64,000 bases of DNA from Norana najaformis (GCA_964023275.1 OZ029929.1:1987501-2051500), one strand, 5' to 3'; positions 34,111-44,640 are shown, counted from the stretch's first letter. Numbers and translations are program-made. Notes: generated by a model not told the origin, from the sequence alone.

Positions 34111-34570
34111 TTTATGGGGAAAGTGTGTGTTTAAGGGAGGGGAAAGACATGTGGCTAGAAGCAAAATGTGTGCGGAAAAGGTTACCTGTTTTGGAAGATA
34201 TCTAGACTAGTAGGTGGGGAAGACTTAGGGTAAGATTTAAAATGAATGGAAAATGTCGTCGTTGGGGGAAATGTGACCAGAGGAAGATGGGGAGTTTCTT
34301 CTTTTCCCCCAGACAGTTTACAAATCGTACCATGCAAGGGTTTTAAATAATCTTTTATAGTCTTGCAAGTGGCGGTGTAATTCTGTGCGTTTATCTCTTC
34401 AGTCGCCAGGCGCCTCCACAGTAAATCGACCGTGTGTTTGAGTATTTTCATAGTATTCGCTAGGTGTCGCCATCGTATTTTCGCGCATCTAGCAATCGTT
34501 CTTTCGCAAATTTATTTCTGCGTGTACGGACCAGGGTACCTCAAGGATGGATGGATAGAGGGAGAAAGGA
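34111..34570. other. Unassigned stretch
   Basis: Unique-looking. The minus frame 34182-34451 is open for 89 codons with no recognised domain. Confidence 0.3.
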
Positions 34571-34571
34571 T

Positions 34572-34885
34572 AACTGTGTGTGTATGTATGTATGTTTGTA
34601 TGCATTTATGTATGCATGTATGTATGTGTGTATGTATGTGTGTATTTATGTATGTATATATGTATGGATCTGTATGCATGCATATATGTATGTATGGGTA
34701 TTTATATGTGTATATATGTATGTATGTATGTATTTATGGGTATGTATGTATGGGTATGTATATGTGTATTTATGTATGTATTTATGGGTATGTATGGGTG
34801 TATGTTTGTACGTGTGTATGGATCTATGTGTATGTATGTTTGTATGTATGTGTGGGTATGTATATGTGTATGTATGCATTTATTT
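34572..34885. repeat. (TATG)n microsatellite
   Basis: TATG with GGTATG, TTTATG and CATG variants. Confidence 0.93.
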
Positions 34886-35298
34886 ACTCGACTGTTTTCT
34901 GTCAAATGTGCTGGTCCTTCTGTTTGGAATAATATATCGCACGATATTCGTTCTGAACCTAATTTGATATTGTTCAAGAAAGCAATGCGCGCGTGCCTTA
35001 ACGATCTAAATAAATAAACAATTTGTTTGTTTTTAGTTTTTCACTAGTTAAGGTTTATTCTTGTTTGGTTCATTCTTTTTTGTATTCCAACTCGTTCAGA
35101 TTCTGACTATGCTTTTTTCCAGTTAATCATTCGTCATCTAGCAATAGCTTTTGGTACGGGGGGGGGGGGGGGGGACCCTAATAAGCGGGACTTTGGTCCC
35201 TTCTGGGTTTTCCTTTTGTATCCTAAAACCATTCTGTATATTGTGCTTATCGGTGCTATATTTTTTTGGATCAATAAAAGATTGTTCAATGTTCAATA
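34886..35298 (+). mobile_element. LINE 3' end with C-terminal reverse-transcriptase tail
   Basis: In plus frame 2 the sequence encodes CAGPSVWNNISHDIRSEP and LILFKKAMRACLNDLNK before a TAA at about 35015. The W-N-x-(I/L)-x-x-(D/E)-IR pattern followed by FK-x-x-x-x-x-L is the usual end of Jockey/CR1-type LINE polyproteins. A 3' UTR of about 280 bp follows, with a run of about 16 G (35159-35174), AATAAAAG at about 35272 and a GTTCAATGTTCAAT tail. Body and catalytic domains are missing. The (TATG)n array abuts its 5' side. Confidence 0.75.
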
Positions 35299-35470
35299 TA
35301 TGTAAGTATTTATGTGTATATATGTATGTATGTATGTATATGTGTATTTATGTATGTATATATGTATGTATATATATGTACGTATGTTTGGGCATGTATG
35401 TATGTATGTGTGTATGTATGTATATATGTATGTATGTATGGGTATGTATATATGTATGTATGTACCTTCT
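35299..35470. repeat. (TATG)n microsatellite
   Basis: TATG/TATA units immediately after the LINE tail, then a TTGTATAGCGCC element end at about 35478. Confidence 0.9.
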
Positions 35471-36715
35471 TGAACATTTGTATAGCGCCTTTAGAGAACC
35501 TTCCAAAGGCGCTGACAAATGGGACCAGAGTCTGGACCAGATGGGGGGGGGGGAATTTTCCCTTTTCCCACCCTTGAATTCGTACCCTGGGCAAGGGTTC
35601 GACCGTAGAGGCCGTTCTTTGGACCCACCCTTTCCCCTTTGCCCCCTTTCCCACCCTAGTAATCGTACACTAGGCAGTGGAAATGAAAGAGCGATGGGAG
35701 AGATGTCGGTGGAGGGGTGCTAGTATCAGCAGCGCCACCTTTCGGAGGCGGCCCCACAAAGGCGGAGATTTTCCGGGCGAAATGTTTTTCCGGGTTTCTC
35801 GTTTCAACGATATTCCATTTCAGCGAACTTTTCCTTCATCCGCTGTAGCAATTTTATTTGTTGACCCTGTCATCATCACAGTTGTCGTCATCATCATCAT
35901 CGTCTTCGTCGTCTAAGATGCTTTTGTTTTTCAGCAGAGGCTTCGGGAAGTGCCTCTTCTCCATATTGCGGGGTCTTCGTTTCGCGGTTGTCTTGGCCGG
36001 TGTGAGGCCAAATTAGGACCAGACGAAAATAGTTCCGCAAAGTATCGCTATTGGTTCAGTGACCAGACCAGAACGCGGAAATTTGTGTCCATAAAGAATT
36101 CTGTCCGTAACATTTTCTGGCGCTTCGTTTGTCAAAATCCTGGGTCTACTAACGACTGCATAAAGAAAGACTGCTTGGGCTTCTATTTTGCTCTCCGTAA
36201 AATTTTGTTTTCTATCAGATGTTGCTGTCAAGACAAGGGGATGCTTTAAAATTCGTCTCGCTATGTTTTGCTAAAAGTTGGCTCAGCCGGAACCGTTTTC
36301 GCGCTGGAACCGATTTTACACCGCACCGGCGTTTCTTCTCCACGCGTGAAGTTTCCTGTTTGTTCACGAACCGGATACCTGGTTGAGGCGACGATAAGCC
36401 TTATGGGTCTTAGCGTTTGATGCCCTCCGACTTCACCCCTCCCCAAACACCCCTTTGTGCCCCTCTCCCTCCTCCCTGGCGGATCTTGGTGGGGGGGAAG
36501 ATAGACGGACCGGGAAATGCGGGGTCCCTCCTGGGTCGGATTGGTAGGGGGATTGCGTGATTGGAGGGTCGAATTTCGAGTTGGAAACGACAAGTTGAAG
36601 AGGTTGAGTTAGAAATATCAGCTTCAACTTAAGAAGTTTTTGTCAAGGTTTTTACAGAAATATTACGCGGTGTTAACAAGTTTTTTCTTTTATGTCGAAG
36701 CGAGAAATACTGTGA
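35471..36715. other. Unassigned 1.2 kb with GC- and G-rich parts
   Basis: Holds G9-10 at about 35544, a CATCATCATCGTC run at 35870-35910 and a GC-rich block at 36290-36560 (CCCTCCTCCCTGGCGG, GGTGGGGGGG). Several frames of 70-110 codons exist on both strands but none resembles a known domain. Confidence 0.3.
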
Positions 36716-36719
36716 GGTA

Positions 36720-36929
36720 AGATAAGCCGACGTAAACGGTCCTGTCAGTCGGAAGATGTCGTTTAAGAAAGAATGATGCAGTGCTCTGCTTTAGACACCT
36801 TTAAAACGCTTTCAGCCGACGCTATATATTCAGCAACTGCGTTACATCGTGTGAATAGTACCTATAAATAGCTTAGGTCGACGTAAAGCGGCGGTGTCAG
36901 TCGTAAGATGTCGCTAAAGAAAGAAAGAG
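36720..36929. repeat. R150 repeat units, interrupted by a LINE
   Basis: Two consecutive copies: CGGAAGATGTCGTTTAAG / CTTTAGACACCTTTAAAACG at 36750-36815, and CGTAAGATGTCGCTAAAG then CAATGCTCTGC at 36900-36929. The second copy breaks off where the RTE-like LINE begins, and R150 sequence resumes at about 37788. Confidence 0.7.
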
Positions 36930-37785
36930 GCAATGCTCTGCAGGGATTTGCTGGAGGCTTCAGAATTGGGGGTAAGACTATCAGCAATCTCAGGTATGCC
37001 GATGACATGGTCTTGCTGGCCACATCACCAGAGGAATTACAGGTGTTGGTGAGGCGTGTGGAGAACGCTGCAAATGAATATAACATGTTGATCAATGCGA
37101 AAAAGACGAAAGTAATGGCGAACGTAGACCAAGTTCTTGAGATCAGCGTGATTGGTGGAAGGCTAGAGCAGGTGGACTCTTTTGTGTACCTGGAGAGCAG
37201 AGTGAACAAGGAAGCGGAGTGCACGGGAGAGGTGAAGTAGAGGCTAGCAATGGGTATGGCAGTCATGGTCAAATTGACAAAGATGTGGAGGAACAAGTCA
37301 ATTAGCACCAGGACCAAACTGCGGTTGATGAAGACATTGGTGTGGCCAGTGGCAAAGTACGGATGCGAGGCATGGACGATGGAGAAAGAAGAAGAGAAGC
37401 GTATCCAGGCGTTTGAGAACGGATGTCTTAGAAAGTTGCTGCGGATTTCATGGACAAAAAAGATGACCACAGAACGAGTCTATCAACTGGCTGGAACAAA
37501 AAGCGAACTGTTGGGACATATTAAAGTGCGCAAGCTGCGTTACTTCGGTCATGTAATGAGACACCCTCAGGACACTATTGAAGCTGGCGTTATGTTGGGT
37601 CTCATCGAGGGAAATAGAAAACGTGGAAGACCAAGAATAAGTTGGATTGACAATAGCATGGCATGGACTGGCCTGTCGGGCACGATGATGGTGAACGCTA
37701 CGCGCGACACATGGCTTTGGGAGAGGATAGTCCATACATGTAGTCAACCGTCGGGAAGCGACGATGGCGTTGTGACATGACATGA
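36930..37785 (+). mobile_element. RTE-like LINE, 5'-truncated, one in-frame stop
   Basis: A single plus frame runs from about 36930 to TGA at 37778-37780, broken only by TAG at 37238-37240. It starts inside the reverse-transcriptase palm with the catalytic box LRYADDMVLLATS, continues with a thumb-like region (YNMLINAKKTKVM) and ends with the C-terminal tract LRYFGHVMRHP and GNRKRGRPRISWIDN, the signature of RTE/BovB-type LINEs. The endonuclease and the first RT motifs are absent. A short GACATGACATAA tail follows. The one stop and otherwise intact frame suggest fairly recent decay. It lies in intron 1 of the split gene, same strand, nested in an R150 repeat. Confidence 0.9.
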
Positions 37786-37995
37786 CATAACTGCGCCACT
37801 GCTTTGCTTGGGGGTAGTGCCAGTCCCAAGTCTGGATAAAAGAGGAGGGCGACGGCAACGGCCTTTGATGCGATAAGCTGTCGTTAAACTGAGGAACTTC
37901 TACTAATAGTTTGAGTAATAAGTCAGTAGAACTTCAGGTTGATGTTTACGGCCCTGACAGCCACAAGATGTCGTTAAAGAACGCAATGGTAAGTA
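37786..37995. repeat. R150 repeat, extended unit and partial unit
   Basis: GTGCCAGTCCCAAGTCTGG, GAGGAGGGCGACGGCAACGG and AAGCTGTCGTTAAACTGAGG match 51172-51285. A second module (CCTGACAGCCACAAGATGTC) follows at about 37950. Confidence 0.75.
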
Positions 37996-38129
37996 TTTCA
38001 TCCTTCTTAAGTCGAAGTTTTCAGCTGCGATTTGGCAACATAATAAGGGTTTCGAATATTTAGCCTGCGTTCTCGACATGGTTGAAGAACCTTGCTGTTT
38101 TTGAAAGGTTTACGAGTTTTTGACTGCGG

Positions 38130-38195
38130 TTTCACTTGAAGCGACCATCGCTTGATGCATTTTGCATTATGATAACGGCGCTATAGAAGTCATTA
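38130..38195 (+). mobile_element. Retroposon 3' end, GATAACGGCGCTATAGAAG cap
   Basis: CACTTGAAGCGACCATCG then ATTATGATAACGGCGCTATA, matching 40045-40110. Confidence 0.55.
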
Positions 38196-38500
38196 AACTG
38201 AATCGCCTCTCGCGTTTTTCTTCCTTCTATTCCTGCATATCTCCATCCGTTCCTTCTTCCCTCTCAGCCTCCCTCCTTCCGTATACTCGTCCATCATTCA
38301 TCCATCCATCCATCCATTGTCTTCGCGTGAGGTTAACGAGGGGTCATCCCCTCCCCGCCTTTTGTTCACGGTGTTTTGATCGCGTGGGAGGGAGTCCAGG
38401 CCAGGAGGGATCCTCAGGGCGGAAGGAGAGCGTGTTCCCGGTTTCCTGGCGAGTATATAGGGTGTTGAAACGAGTGATGACATGTGAATATCTTTACCTA
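38196..38500. other. Unassigned stretch
   Basis: Short TTCC/ATCC runs and unique-looking DNA. No exon is recognised. Confidence 0.3.
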
Positions 38501-38504
38501 TAAG

Positions 38505-38735
38505 GGTTAAGGTAAGGCCGACGTCAACGGCCCTGGCGGCCGCAAGATGTCGTTAACCAATGGATAAAGGCAATGCGCTTCTTAGACACCCTTACAACGC
38601 TTTCGACCGACTGTATATATATTTATAAATTCGGCACAAGCGTTAATCGTTACTCTTAATCTCTTTCTAGGTCAGGTGGGGTCGACGTCAGCGGCCTTGG
38701 CAGTCGCAAGATGGCGTTGAACGCGGAATTGTAAC
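38505..38735. repeat. R150 repeat units
   Basis: GTCAACGGCCCTGGCGGCCG-type block and CTTAGACACCCTTACAACGC at 38515-38615, then GTCAGCGGCCTTGGCAGTCG with CAAGATGGCGTTGAACG at 38680-38725. Confidence 0.7.
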
Positions 38736-39050
38736 TACTGTTAATAATGCTGGTGCTGACATGTGAAAATCAGGGAGTGCGGAGTGAGGGGATTGTCGGT
38801 GGATTTAAGGGACTGTGGGAGGGGTTGGCATGGTAGCAGTTTCCTGGAGCTTCCTGCTGGCCCCTGGGGTCGCCTACTGGCCCTGAGACGTTGGGGTCGC
38901 GAAGGGGGTCGGGATGGGTCCATGGGAATCGACGTTTAACGTTCTGGTGGTCGAGTCGTGTTGTAGGTAATCGTTAGGAATTTATAGTGCGCCGATTGCG
39001 AAGTCAGCTCTGAAGCGTGGGCAATCGGTTGAATGTTGTCCTGTGCAACT
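38736..39050. other. Unassigned stretch
   Basis: Unique-looking DNA, locally CCTGGGGTCG-rich. No gene is recognised. Confidence 0.3.
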
Positions 39051-39052
39051 GG

Positions 39053-39270
39053 TGTCATCATCGTCGTTGTCGTCATCATCATCCTCGTCGTCTTCATCAG
39101 CATCGTCATTGTCGTCATCATCGTCAGCATCATCGTCTTTATCATATCATGGTCGTAGTCGTCGTCATCGTCATTATCGCCGAAACGATCATCTTCCTCT
39201 CCTTAACCACCATCATCATCATCTTCATCTTCTCTTCTTCATCGTCGTCATTATCATCGTCACTCTCGAG
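39053..39270. repeat. (CATCGT)n-type trinucleotide array
   Basis: CATCAT/CGTCGT units with decay. Open frames are compositional. Confidence 0.88.
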
Positions 39271-40044
39271 TCTTGTCCTTGAGATGTTTCTACACCTCGT
39301 TTACAAAGCCAGCAAAATTCGGCGCAGTTTCCTGCATGTCATTTATTTAGCGCCAGCCATCGGCTGAGGCGCACAATGAACGTCATTTCGAAGCCATATG
39401 GTTCCTAATGGATCTCGGTTCCGCTTGGCTGAAGCGCCGCAGGGAGTGGCAGACCCAGCAGAGGGTGACAATCCAGTGCCAGGTGGGGCATTGTCTGATC
39501 TTGCCCAATGGGGCAGCTGCGTTGGGTAGCCACTCTCACCTGCCGTCGGTTACAACCCCACGGGGAGGGGGTTGTCTGGTCAGCGAGGCTCTGACCGAAT
39601 GAGACGAAGAGTCGAATTTGGGTTTTAGTGACATCTGGGGCCGGTTCGGTTGATCTGCGTTTTTTGCGTTTTACGGAGGGATCTTTACGGATTACGCGAT
39701 TTACTGGATTACGCTGTAACTCGAGTTGTAAGTGTAAATGTAGAAATCCGAAATTTTTCGGCGCTACATAAATCTACGACAGGGAGACCAGCGTTTTCAC
39801 AGGCGCTATATCGAATCGAGTCCGCGAGAAAGACGTTCTTTAAGAGCTTTGGGATGTAAGTGATTGGTTTTGGTGTTGATGGGAATTTGTGTAACGCTTT
39901 ATGGATCGAACCATATGGCTATCAGCTATGCAACGTTCGATCGAACTAAATGACTTCTATAGCGCCTTTGTCCTAATGCACCTATTTTCTATGACCTTTC
40001 GGAATTCGACCTGGCTTCCCAAAACGAACTATGATTTTGGATTG
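39271..40044. other. Unassigned stretch with element ends
   Basis: Caps TTTATTTAGCGCCAGCC (about 39350), GGCGCTACATAAATC (about 39760) and TTCTATAGCGCCTTTG (about 39957) show at least three decayed element ends. No coding exon is recognised. Confidence 0.35.
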
Positions 40045-40165
40045 TGATTTTGACTTGACGCGACCATCGATTAATGCGTTGGGCATTAGGATAACGGCGC
40101 TATAGAAGTCTTTAGATTAGCACCGTCCATCAGTCGATGGTCGCTTCAAGTGAGACCGTGGTTGA
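40045..40165. mobile_element. Two retroposon ends in inverted orientation
   Basis: TTGACGCGACCATCGATT and GATAACGGCGCTATAGAAG on the plus strand (40052-40105), then CATCAGTCGATGGTCGCTTCA, the inverse of the first block, at 40128-40148. Confidence 0.55.
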
Positions 40166-40202
40166 AAATCATGATCCGTTGGAGAGCTTGTCGATATCGG
40201 CT

Positions 40203-40252
40203 AAGCCACGTGACATCAGCTGTCACGTGACGTCGGCTAAGTCACGTGACAC
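40203..40252. promoter_or_regulatory. Cluster of three CACGTGAC E-boxes
   Basis: CCACGTGACATC (40206), GTCACGTGACGTC (40221) and GTCACGTGACACT (40240) occur within about 50 bp. Two are perfect GTCACGTGAC palindromes, the form preferred by USF/MITF/TFE-type bHLH-zip factors. It sits in intron 1 of the split gene. Function is not shown by sequence alone. Confidence 0.45.
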
Positions 40253-40327
40253 TGCACTTAAGCACAAAAAACTGATGAAACATGTAGCATGTTAAATGTA
40301 TTGATGTTTTGAAATTTACTTGAGGAA

Positions 40328-40420
40328 TTAATGATGGTGATGATGATGATGATGATGGTGATGATAATGATGATGGTGATGATGATGGTGGTGATGATGG
40401 TGATGATGATGATGATGATG
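40328..40420. repeat. (GAT)n run
   Basis: GATGATGGT units directly at the 3' tail of the following SINE. Confidence 0.9.
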
Positions 40421-40600
40421 AGTTCTCTGCCCGAAGGCAGGTCCACTGAGCTTATACCACTCGGGGATGAGATGAGTGAGGTGGTTTCCCATTTGCCTTC
40501 CTCACAGACAATTGTGGTGAGCAACTTGCTTGAGGCAGATTCGAACCCGCGACCCTCCGGTTACGGACACCGACCATACCACTACACCACCGCGTCCCAC
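40418..40600 (-). mobile_element. tRNA-derived SINE, family S4
   Basis: Minus-strand head GACGCGGTGGTGTAGTGG with B-box GGGTTCGAATCTGCC about 35 bp on, then a body of about 110 bp ending in a (CAT)n tail. It closely resembles the 5' half of a tRNA gene, but the acceptor stem does not close. Confidence 0.8.
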
Positions 40601-40784
40601 TTCAGTAAGGAATTAGGTGAATCTTTTGGTCTCACCTGTGGATGCCTATTATTAATTTTGTCTGTTTAAGTGACTGTAATAGCAGTTGTTTCTCCCTTTT
40701 TTGTGGTGTTGAACAAACGTTTACTCTGATTTAGAGAAGAGGTTAGGCTACGGTGGGTAGGGAGTCGGAACAACTGGCATTATT

Positions 40785-41190
40785 TCTAATCTAATCTAAT
40801 CTAATCTAATTCCAATTAGATTAGATACCATGTAATATGTTTCTATTTCATATGAAATAGAAATAGGTACGAAATAAAAAATATGACGTGATATCAGCTT
40901 AAGTTTAGCTGTGAATGATGTTTAAAAAAGCTGACAGAACGAACCGAATTGGGCAGCGAATACAGTGGCTTCAGACGAAATTCTTTATATGTAGGTGTAT
41001 AAATACACGTATGAAATAGAAAAACATGACATGGTATCTGATCTAATCGGATTTAGATTAGATTAGATTAGATTAGATTAGAAATAGTACCGGTTGTAGT
41101 TGATAGATAGAAGCTATAAATGCACAGTAGTGTACCAGACCTTGCCATATTAGTAAGTAAGTAAGCATGTAAGTAAGTAAGTAAGTGATG
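40785..41190. repeat. (TCTAA)n / (TTAGA)n arrays in inverse orientation, and (AAGT)n
   Basis: CTAATCTAATCTAATCTAAT (40789-40810) is followed after a few bases by ATTAGATTAGA (40815-40827). A second TTAGA run lies at 41049-41083 and an AAGT run at 41153-41187. The first pair can form a hairpin. Confidence 0.75.
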
Positions 41191-41287
41191 CATTTGACAA
41201 CTAAAGTTATACCTCATCATACCTCACGTTAACTACCTTCTTTACCTAACGCAGTTCACTTTAACTTATCTTACCACGTCATACGTT

Positions 41288-41600
41288 GCATTGCCTTACC
41301 TTGTCGTTCCTTACCTTACCTTGTTCCTTACCTTACCTTGTCTTTCCTTACCTTACCTTGTTCCTTACCTTACCTTGTCGTTCCTTACCTTACCTTGTCG
41401 TTCCTTACTTTACCTTGTCGTTACTTACCTTACCTTTGTCGTTCCTTACCTTACCTTGTTCCTTACCTTACCTTGTCGTTCCTTACCTTACCTTGTCGTT
41501 CCTTACCTTACCTTGTCGTTCCTTACCTTTGTCGATCCTTACCTTTGTCGTTCCTTACCTTGCCTTATCATACTTGACCTTACTTTACATCATCTCACCT
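41288..41600. repeat. 20-bp minisatellite (CGTTCCTTACCTTACCTTGT)
   Basis: About fourteen units of 15-20 bp, some missing the CGT or one CTTAC step. Confidence 0.9.
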
Positions 41601-41995
41601 TCACCTCACCTCACCTCACCTTACTTTTGATTGATATCCCTCCAAGGGTCTCTTTGCCTTGATTTACTCTTTCCTGTAGCCGCCGTTGAATTACCCGCCA
41701 GCACCCCTCGATCCTAAGGCGCCCCATCATGACTACCCATAATTCACTTTGATTGCTTGCTGCCCCCTGTTTTCCAACCGACGCAGTCTAATCTCTCTTT
41801 AGAGGGCCTTCCCCTCACGCTTTTCTCCCCCTCCTCCGCACAGGGGCCATTACCCTGCGCTACCCATTCATGGTCTTGTCGCCCCGTCGTGTTGTACATT
41901 AGCGTCGGTTCGTCTCCGTGACCTTATGACCTTTAAACTGTCGCCCCCTATCGGTCGGGCGTCATTCAGATGTCAAGTCTACGACGTCACACGCC
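41601..41995. other. Unassigned stretch
   Basis: C-rich unique-looking DNA. No gene is recognised. Confidence 0.3.
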
Positions 41996-41999
41996 CCAT

Positions 42000-42112
42000 C
42001 CTCTTCGTTCTCTTCCTTCTCCTCTTCCTTCTCTTCCTCCTCTTCCTTCTCTTCCTTCTCCTCTTCCTTCTCTTCCTCCACTTCCTTCTCTTCCTTCTTC
42101 TCCTCCTCTTCC

Positions 42113-42146
<34 letters not shown>

Positions 42147-42186
42147 ATTATTCCTCCTATTCTTCCTCTTCCTTCTTTTCTCTTCC
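42000..42186. repeat. (TCC/TTC)n polypyrimidine microsatellite
   Basis: CTTCCTCTTCCTTCT-type units. Abuts the LINE fragment that follows. Confidence 0.93.
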
Positions 42187-42194
42187 TCTCTTTC

Positions 42195-42380
42195 TTGCGG
42201 TCTTGGATGGCGGCTAATAAACTCGTCCTTAACCCATCGAAAACCGAATTTCAACTACTGGGCTGTCCTCAGCAACTCAAGAAGTTCGAATGTCCTAAAT
42301 CCTTAAAGCTGGGGACCTCACTTGTTGAGGTGACCGATGCTTGGCCGTTGTTTTTTATATTCTACTATGCGTCCCACTGA
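42195..42380 (+). mobile_element. Fragment of CR1/L2-like reverse transcriptase
   Basis: Plus frame encodes RSWMAANKLVLNPSKTEF then LGCPQQLKKFE and KLGTSLVEV, matching the segment just after the catalytic FADD region in CR1/L2/Jockey LINEs, where W-M-x-x-N-x-L-x-LN-x-x-KTEF is a hallmark. Only about 60 codons remain, and the catalytic motif itself is absent. Confidence 0.8.
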
Positions 42381-42429
42381 CTGTATCTACGGTGTTTGTA
42401 AGTTGAGAATGAGGGATGGCTGGCTGGGC

Positions 42430-42592
42430 GGGTGTAAATGTAATTGTAAATGTAGATGTTTTTCTATAGCGACCGTATGGCCTTGACCCTTTGCTCACTT
42501 TTCAATGAATTAATTGGGCGAGATCCATCACCACCGCTGCCCGTTTGAATGGGCGCCACGCCATTTAAGGGGTGGACGTATATGGCCCTGGT
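42430..42592 (-). mobile_element. SINE family S1, 3' part
   Basis: TGTAAATGTAGATGTTTTTC tail, GAGATCCATCACCACCGCTG and GAATGGGCGCCACGCC. The tRNA-like head is missing. Confidence 0.7.
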
Positions 42593-42639
42593 TTAAGACG
42601 CTGTTTATTCGTCGGTCAGAAGGTAGGTAGCTTGTTTCT

Positions 42640-43020
42640 CCACTCATAGGTAGCGGTTAGACGCAGTCGATGAATATACAACGTCGGTTGAAAGCGTTAA
42701 AAAGGCCAATTAGTTTAATTTTTAGTTTTCGTTGTTAAAACGACATCTTGTGGCTGCCACGGCCGTTAACGTCGATTTCTCACCAACATTTTGGTTTCGG
42801 AACACTTGACCATTGTAGTTCCTCAGTTTAACGACAGCTTATGGCATCAAAGGCCGTTGCCGTCGCCCTCCTCCTTTATCCAGGCTTGGGACTGGCACTA
42901 CCCCCAAACAAGGCAATGGCGGAGTTCACTTGACCATTAAACGCAGTTGACTTATATATAACTTCGGATGAACGCGTTTTAAAGGTGTCTAAATTAAACG
43001 ACATCTTGTGGATGCTTTTT
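42640..43020 (-). repeat. R150 repeat cluster
   Basis: ACGACATCTTGTGGCTGCCA (about 42742), an extended unit at 42818-42925 nearly identical to 61981-62085, and GCGTTTTAAAGGTGTCTAA plus ACGACATCTTGTGGATG (42972-43012). Confidence 0.75.
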
Positions 43021-43044
43021 CTTTAGCTTAATTGCCTCACGGCT

Positions 43045-43195
43045 TGCAAATGTAATTGTAAATGTATACGTTTTTCTAAAGCGACTGCATGGCGTCGACC
43101 CTGAATGGGCGCCAACCCATTTAAGGTCCCCGTGTACGGACCGTGCTACCCCGAGATTCAGATCTCTGAAATAAGCGACGGATGAAGAGATGAAT
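43045..43195 (-). mobile_element. SINE family S1, internally deleted
   Basis: AAATGTAATTGTAAATGTA tail, GACCCTGAATGGGCGCC (the central 60 bp are missing) and GGTCCCCGTGTACGGACCG. Confidence 0.65.
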
Positions 43196-43454
43196 GGAAT
43201 GGACGGATGGGAAGATGGATAGATGGAAGTGGATCTTTATCTTCAAGTAGTTTGTTGATTTTCAGGACCGAGTGTACGTGTGTGCGTGCGTGAGTTCAAC
43301 CGTTTATTTACTTTGCTTGTCGGAGCCTACAGTCAAACCTTCGTAATACGTCTTCGTTATGTCGGTCGGCTGATCCGACGCTTCTACAGTCAGACCTCTA
43401 TAAAACGAAACATAAGCTGCATTAGGCATTCTAGTATTTGGAGAAAGAGACAGA

Positions 43455-43755
43455 TTCAGAAGGACGTAGGGACCAAGTGAGGGGGACTTAGGGACATAGG
43501 GACAGATTGAGAAGTTCTTAGGGACATATTGAGAAGGACATGGGGCAACTTGAGAGCAACCTATAGGGACTGATTGAGAAGGAAATAGGGACAGGTTGAG
43601 AAGTTCTTAGGAGCATATTGAGAAGGACATAGGGACGACTTATAGGGACAGATTGAGAAAGAAATAGGGACAGCTTGAGAGGGTCTTAGGGACATATTGT
43701 TGAGGATGTAAGGACATATTGAGAAGGACACAGGAAGGATTGAGAGGGACATTTG
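43455..43755. repeat. Minisatellite of AGGGACATATTGAGAAGG units
   Basis: About fifteen imperfect 18-22 bp units. It ends about 110 bp before exon b of the split gene. Confidence 0.85.
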
Positions 43756-43862
43756 TATGTCACAAGTGCGTTAATGTAATGGCTCTATACAAATTCTAAG
43801 ATTATATTAGATTTGCATTTAGTTTTTTTGAGTAATCTGCAGGTTATTCTATTATAATTTAG

Positions 43863-43933
43863 GTCAAGAGATTTCGTTCAACTGAAGAAGAAGATAATTT
43901 AAAGTTTGACCAGACAACAGAAGATCGGGAAAG
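43863..43933 (+). CDS. Exon b of the split gene (71 nt)
   Basis: Acceptor TCTATTATAATTTAG at 43862, donor GAAAG|GTGAGA at 43933/43934. Entered in phase 0 it reads VKRFRSTEEEDNLKFDQTT then EDRE plus two bases (AG). The other two frames are not needed: the phase left by exon a gives an open frame directly. The start VKRFR could contribute to a nuclear-localisation signal. Separated by a 489-bp intron from exon c. No domain is recognised. Confidence 0.75.
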
Positions 43934-43959
43934 GTGAGAATCAACTCTTTTTAATGATA

Positions 43960-43966
43960 ATAATCT

Positions 43967-43998
<32 letters not shown>

Positions 43999-44127
43999 AT
44001 TATAATAATTGTAATAAATATAAATATGACTATATTTGCACGGATATCTACAAAGATAGCCATTCCAGATAGTTTTTCCCATCCCTCTTGATTTTATCTG
44101 TTGAAATAAATGCCAACAACAACAAGA

Positions 44128-44171
<44 letters not shown>

Positions 44172-44199
44172 ATAGATAAATAAATGATAATAATAATGA

Positions 44200-44232
<33 letters not shown>

Positions 44233-44385
44233 ATATAAATAAATAAATAATAAAAATAATATTATTATTATTAATATAAATAAATAAATAATAATAATAT
44301 TAATAGTGGTAGTGGTGATTATGATGATGATGATGACGATGACGACAACGACGACGATGATGATAATATGAGTAGAGATGATACC
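43960..44385. repeat. Trinucleotide runs with AAT/ATT inversions
   Basis: (AGT)n at 43967-43998, then repeated AATAATAAT-ATTATTATT pairs at 44128-44300 that can fold back, then (GAT/GAC)n at 44318-44370. The block fills intron 2 of the split gene. Confidence 0.85.
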
Positions 44386-44422
44386 CAATTACTAATACTG
44401 ATGTTACCGTTTTCCTGTACAG

Positions 44423-44502
44423 CTCATCCCATCCTCTACCGGTGGCTCTTCCATCTTCTACCCTTTCCACGTCTGCATCGCATGAAGATTATTCCAGTCA
44501 TG
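44423..44502 (+). CDS. Exon c of the split gene (80 nt)
   Basis: Acceptor CCGTTTTCCTGTACAG at 44422, donor CATG|GTAAGC. With the AG carried from exon b it opens with AGC and reads SSSHPLPVALPSSTLSTSAS then HEDYSSH, leaving one base (G). A Ser/Pro/Thr-rich, probably disordered segment. The strong splice sites and the matching phase are the evidence. No family is recognised. Confidence 0.77.
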
Positions 44503-44549
44503 GTAAGCAATGCCAGAGTTTTCTAAGCCTCGCTACGAAGTTTTACTCT

Positions 44550-44640
44550 GTCTCTCTGTCTGTCTGTGTGTATGTCTGTCTGTGTGTCTGTCCATCTGTC
44601 TTTCTGTCTGTCTCTGTCTGTCTCTTTGGATGCGTAATAC
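44550..44640. repeat. (TCTG)n microsatellite
   Basis: TCTG/TGTC units leading into the CTTA-tailed element. Confidence 0.85.

Noticed and set aside
40418-40600. Functional tRNA gene
   Set aside because: A and B boxes are good but no acceptor stem closes, and a SINE body follows.
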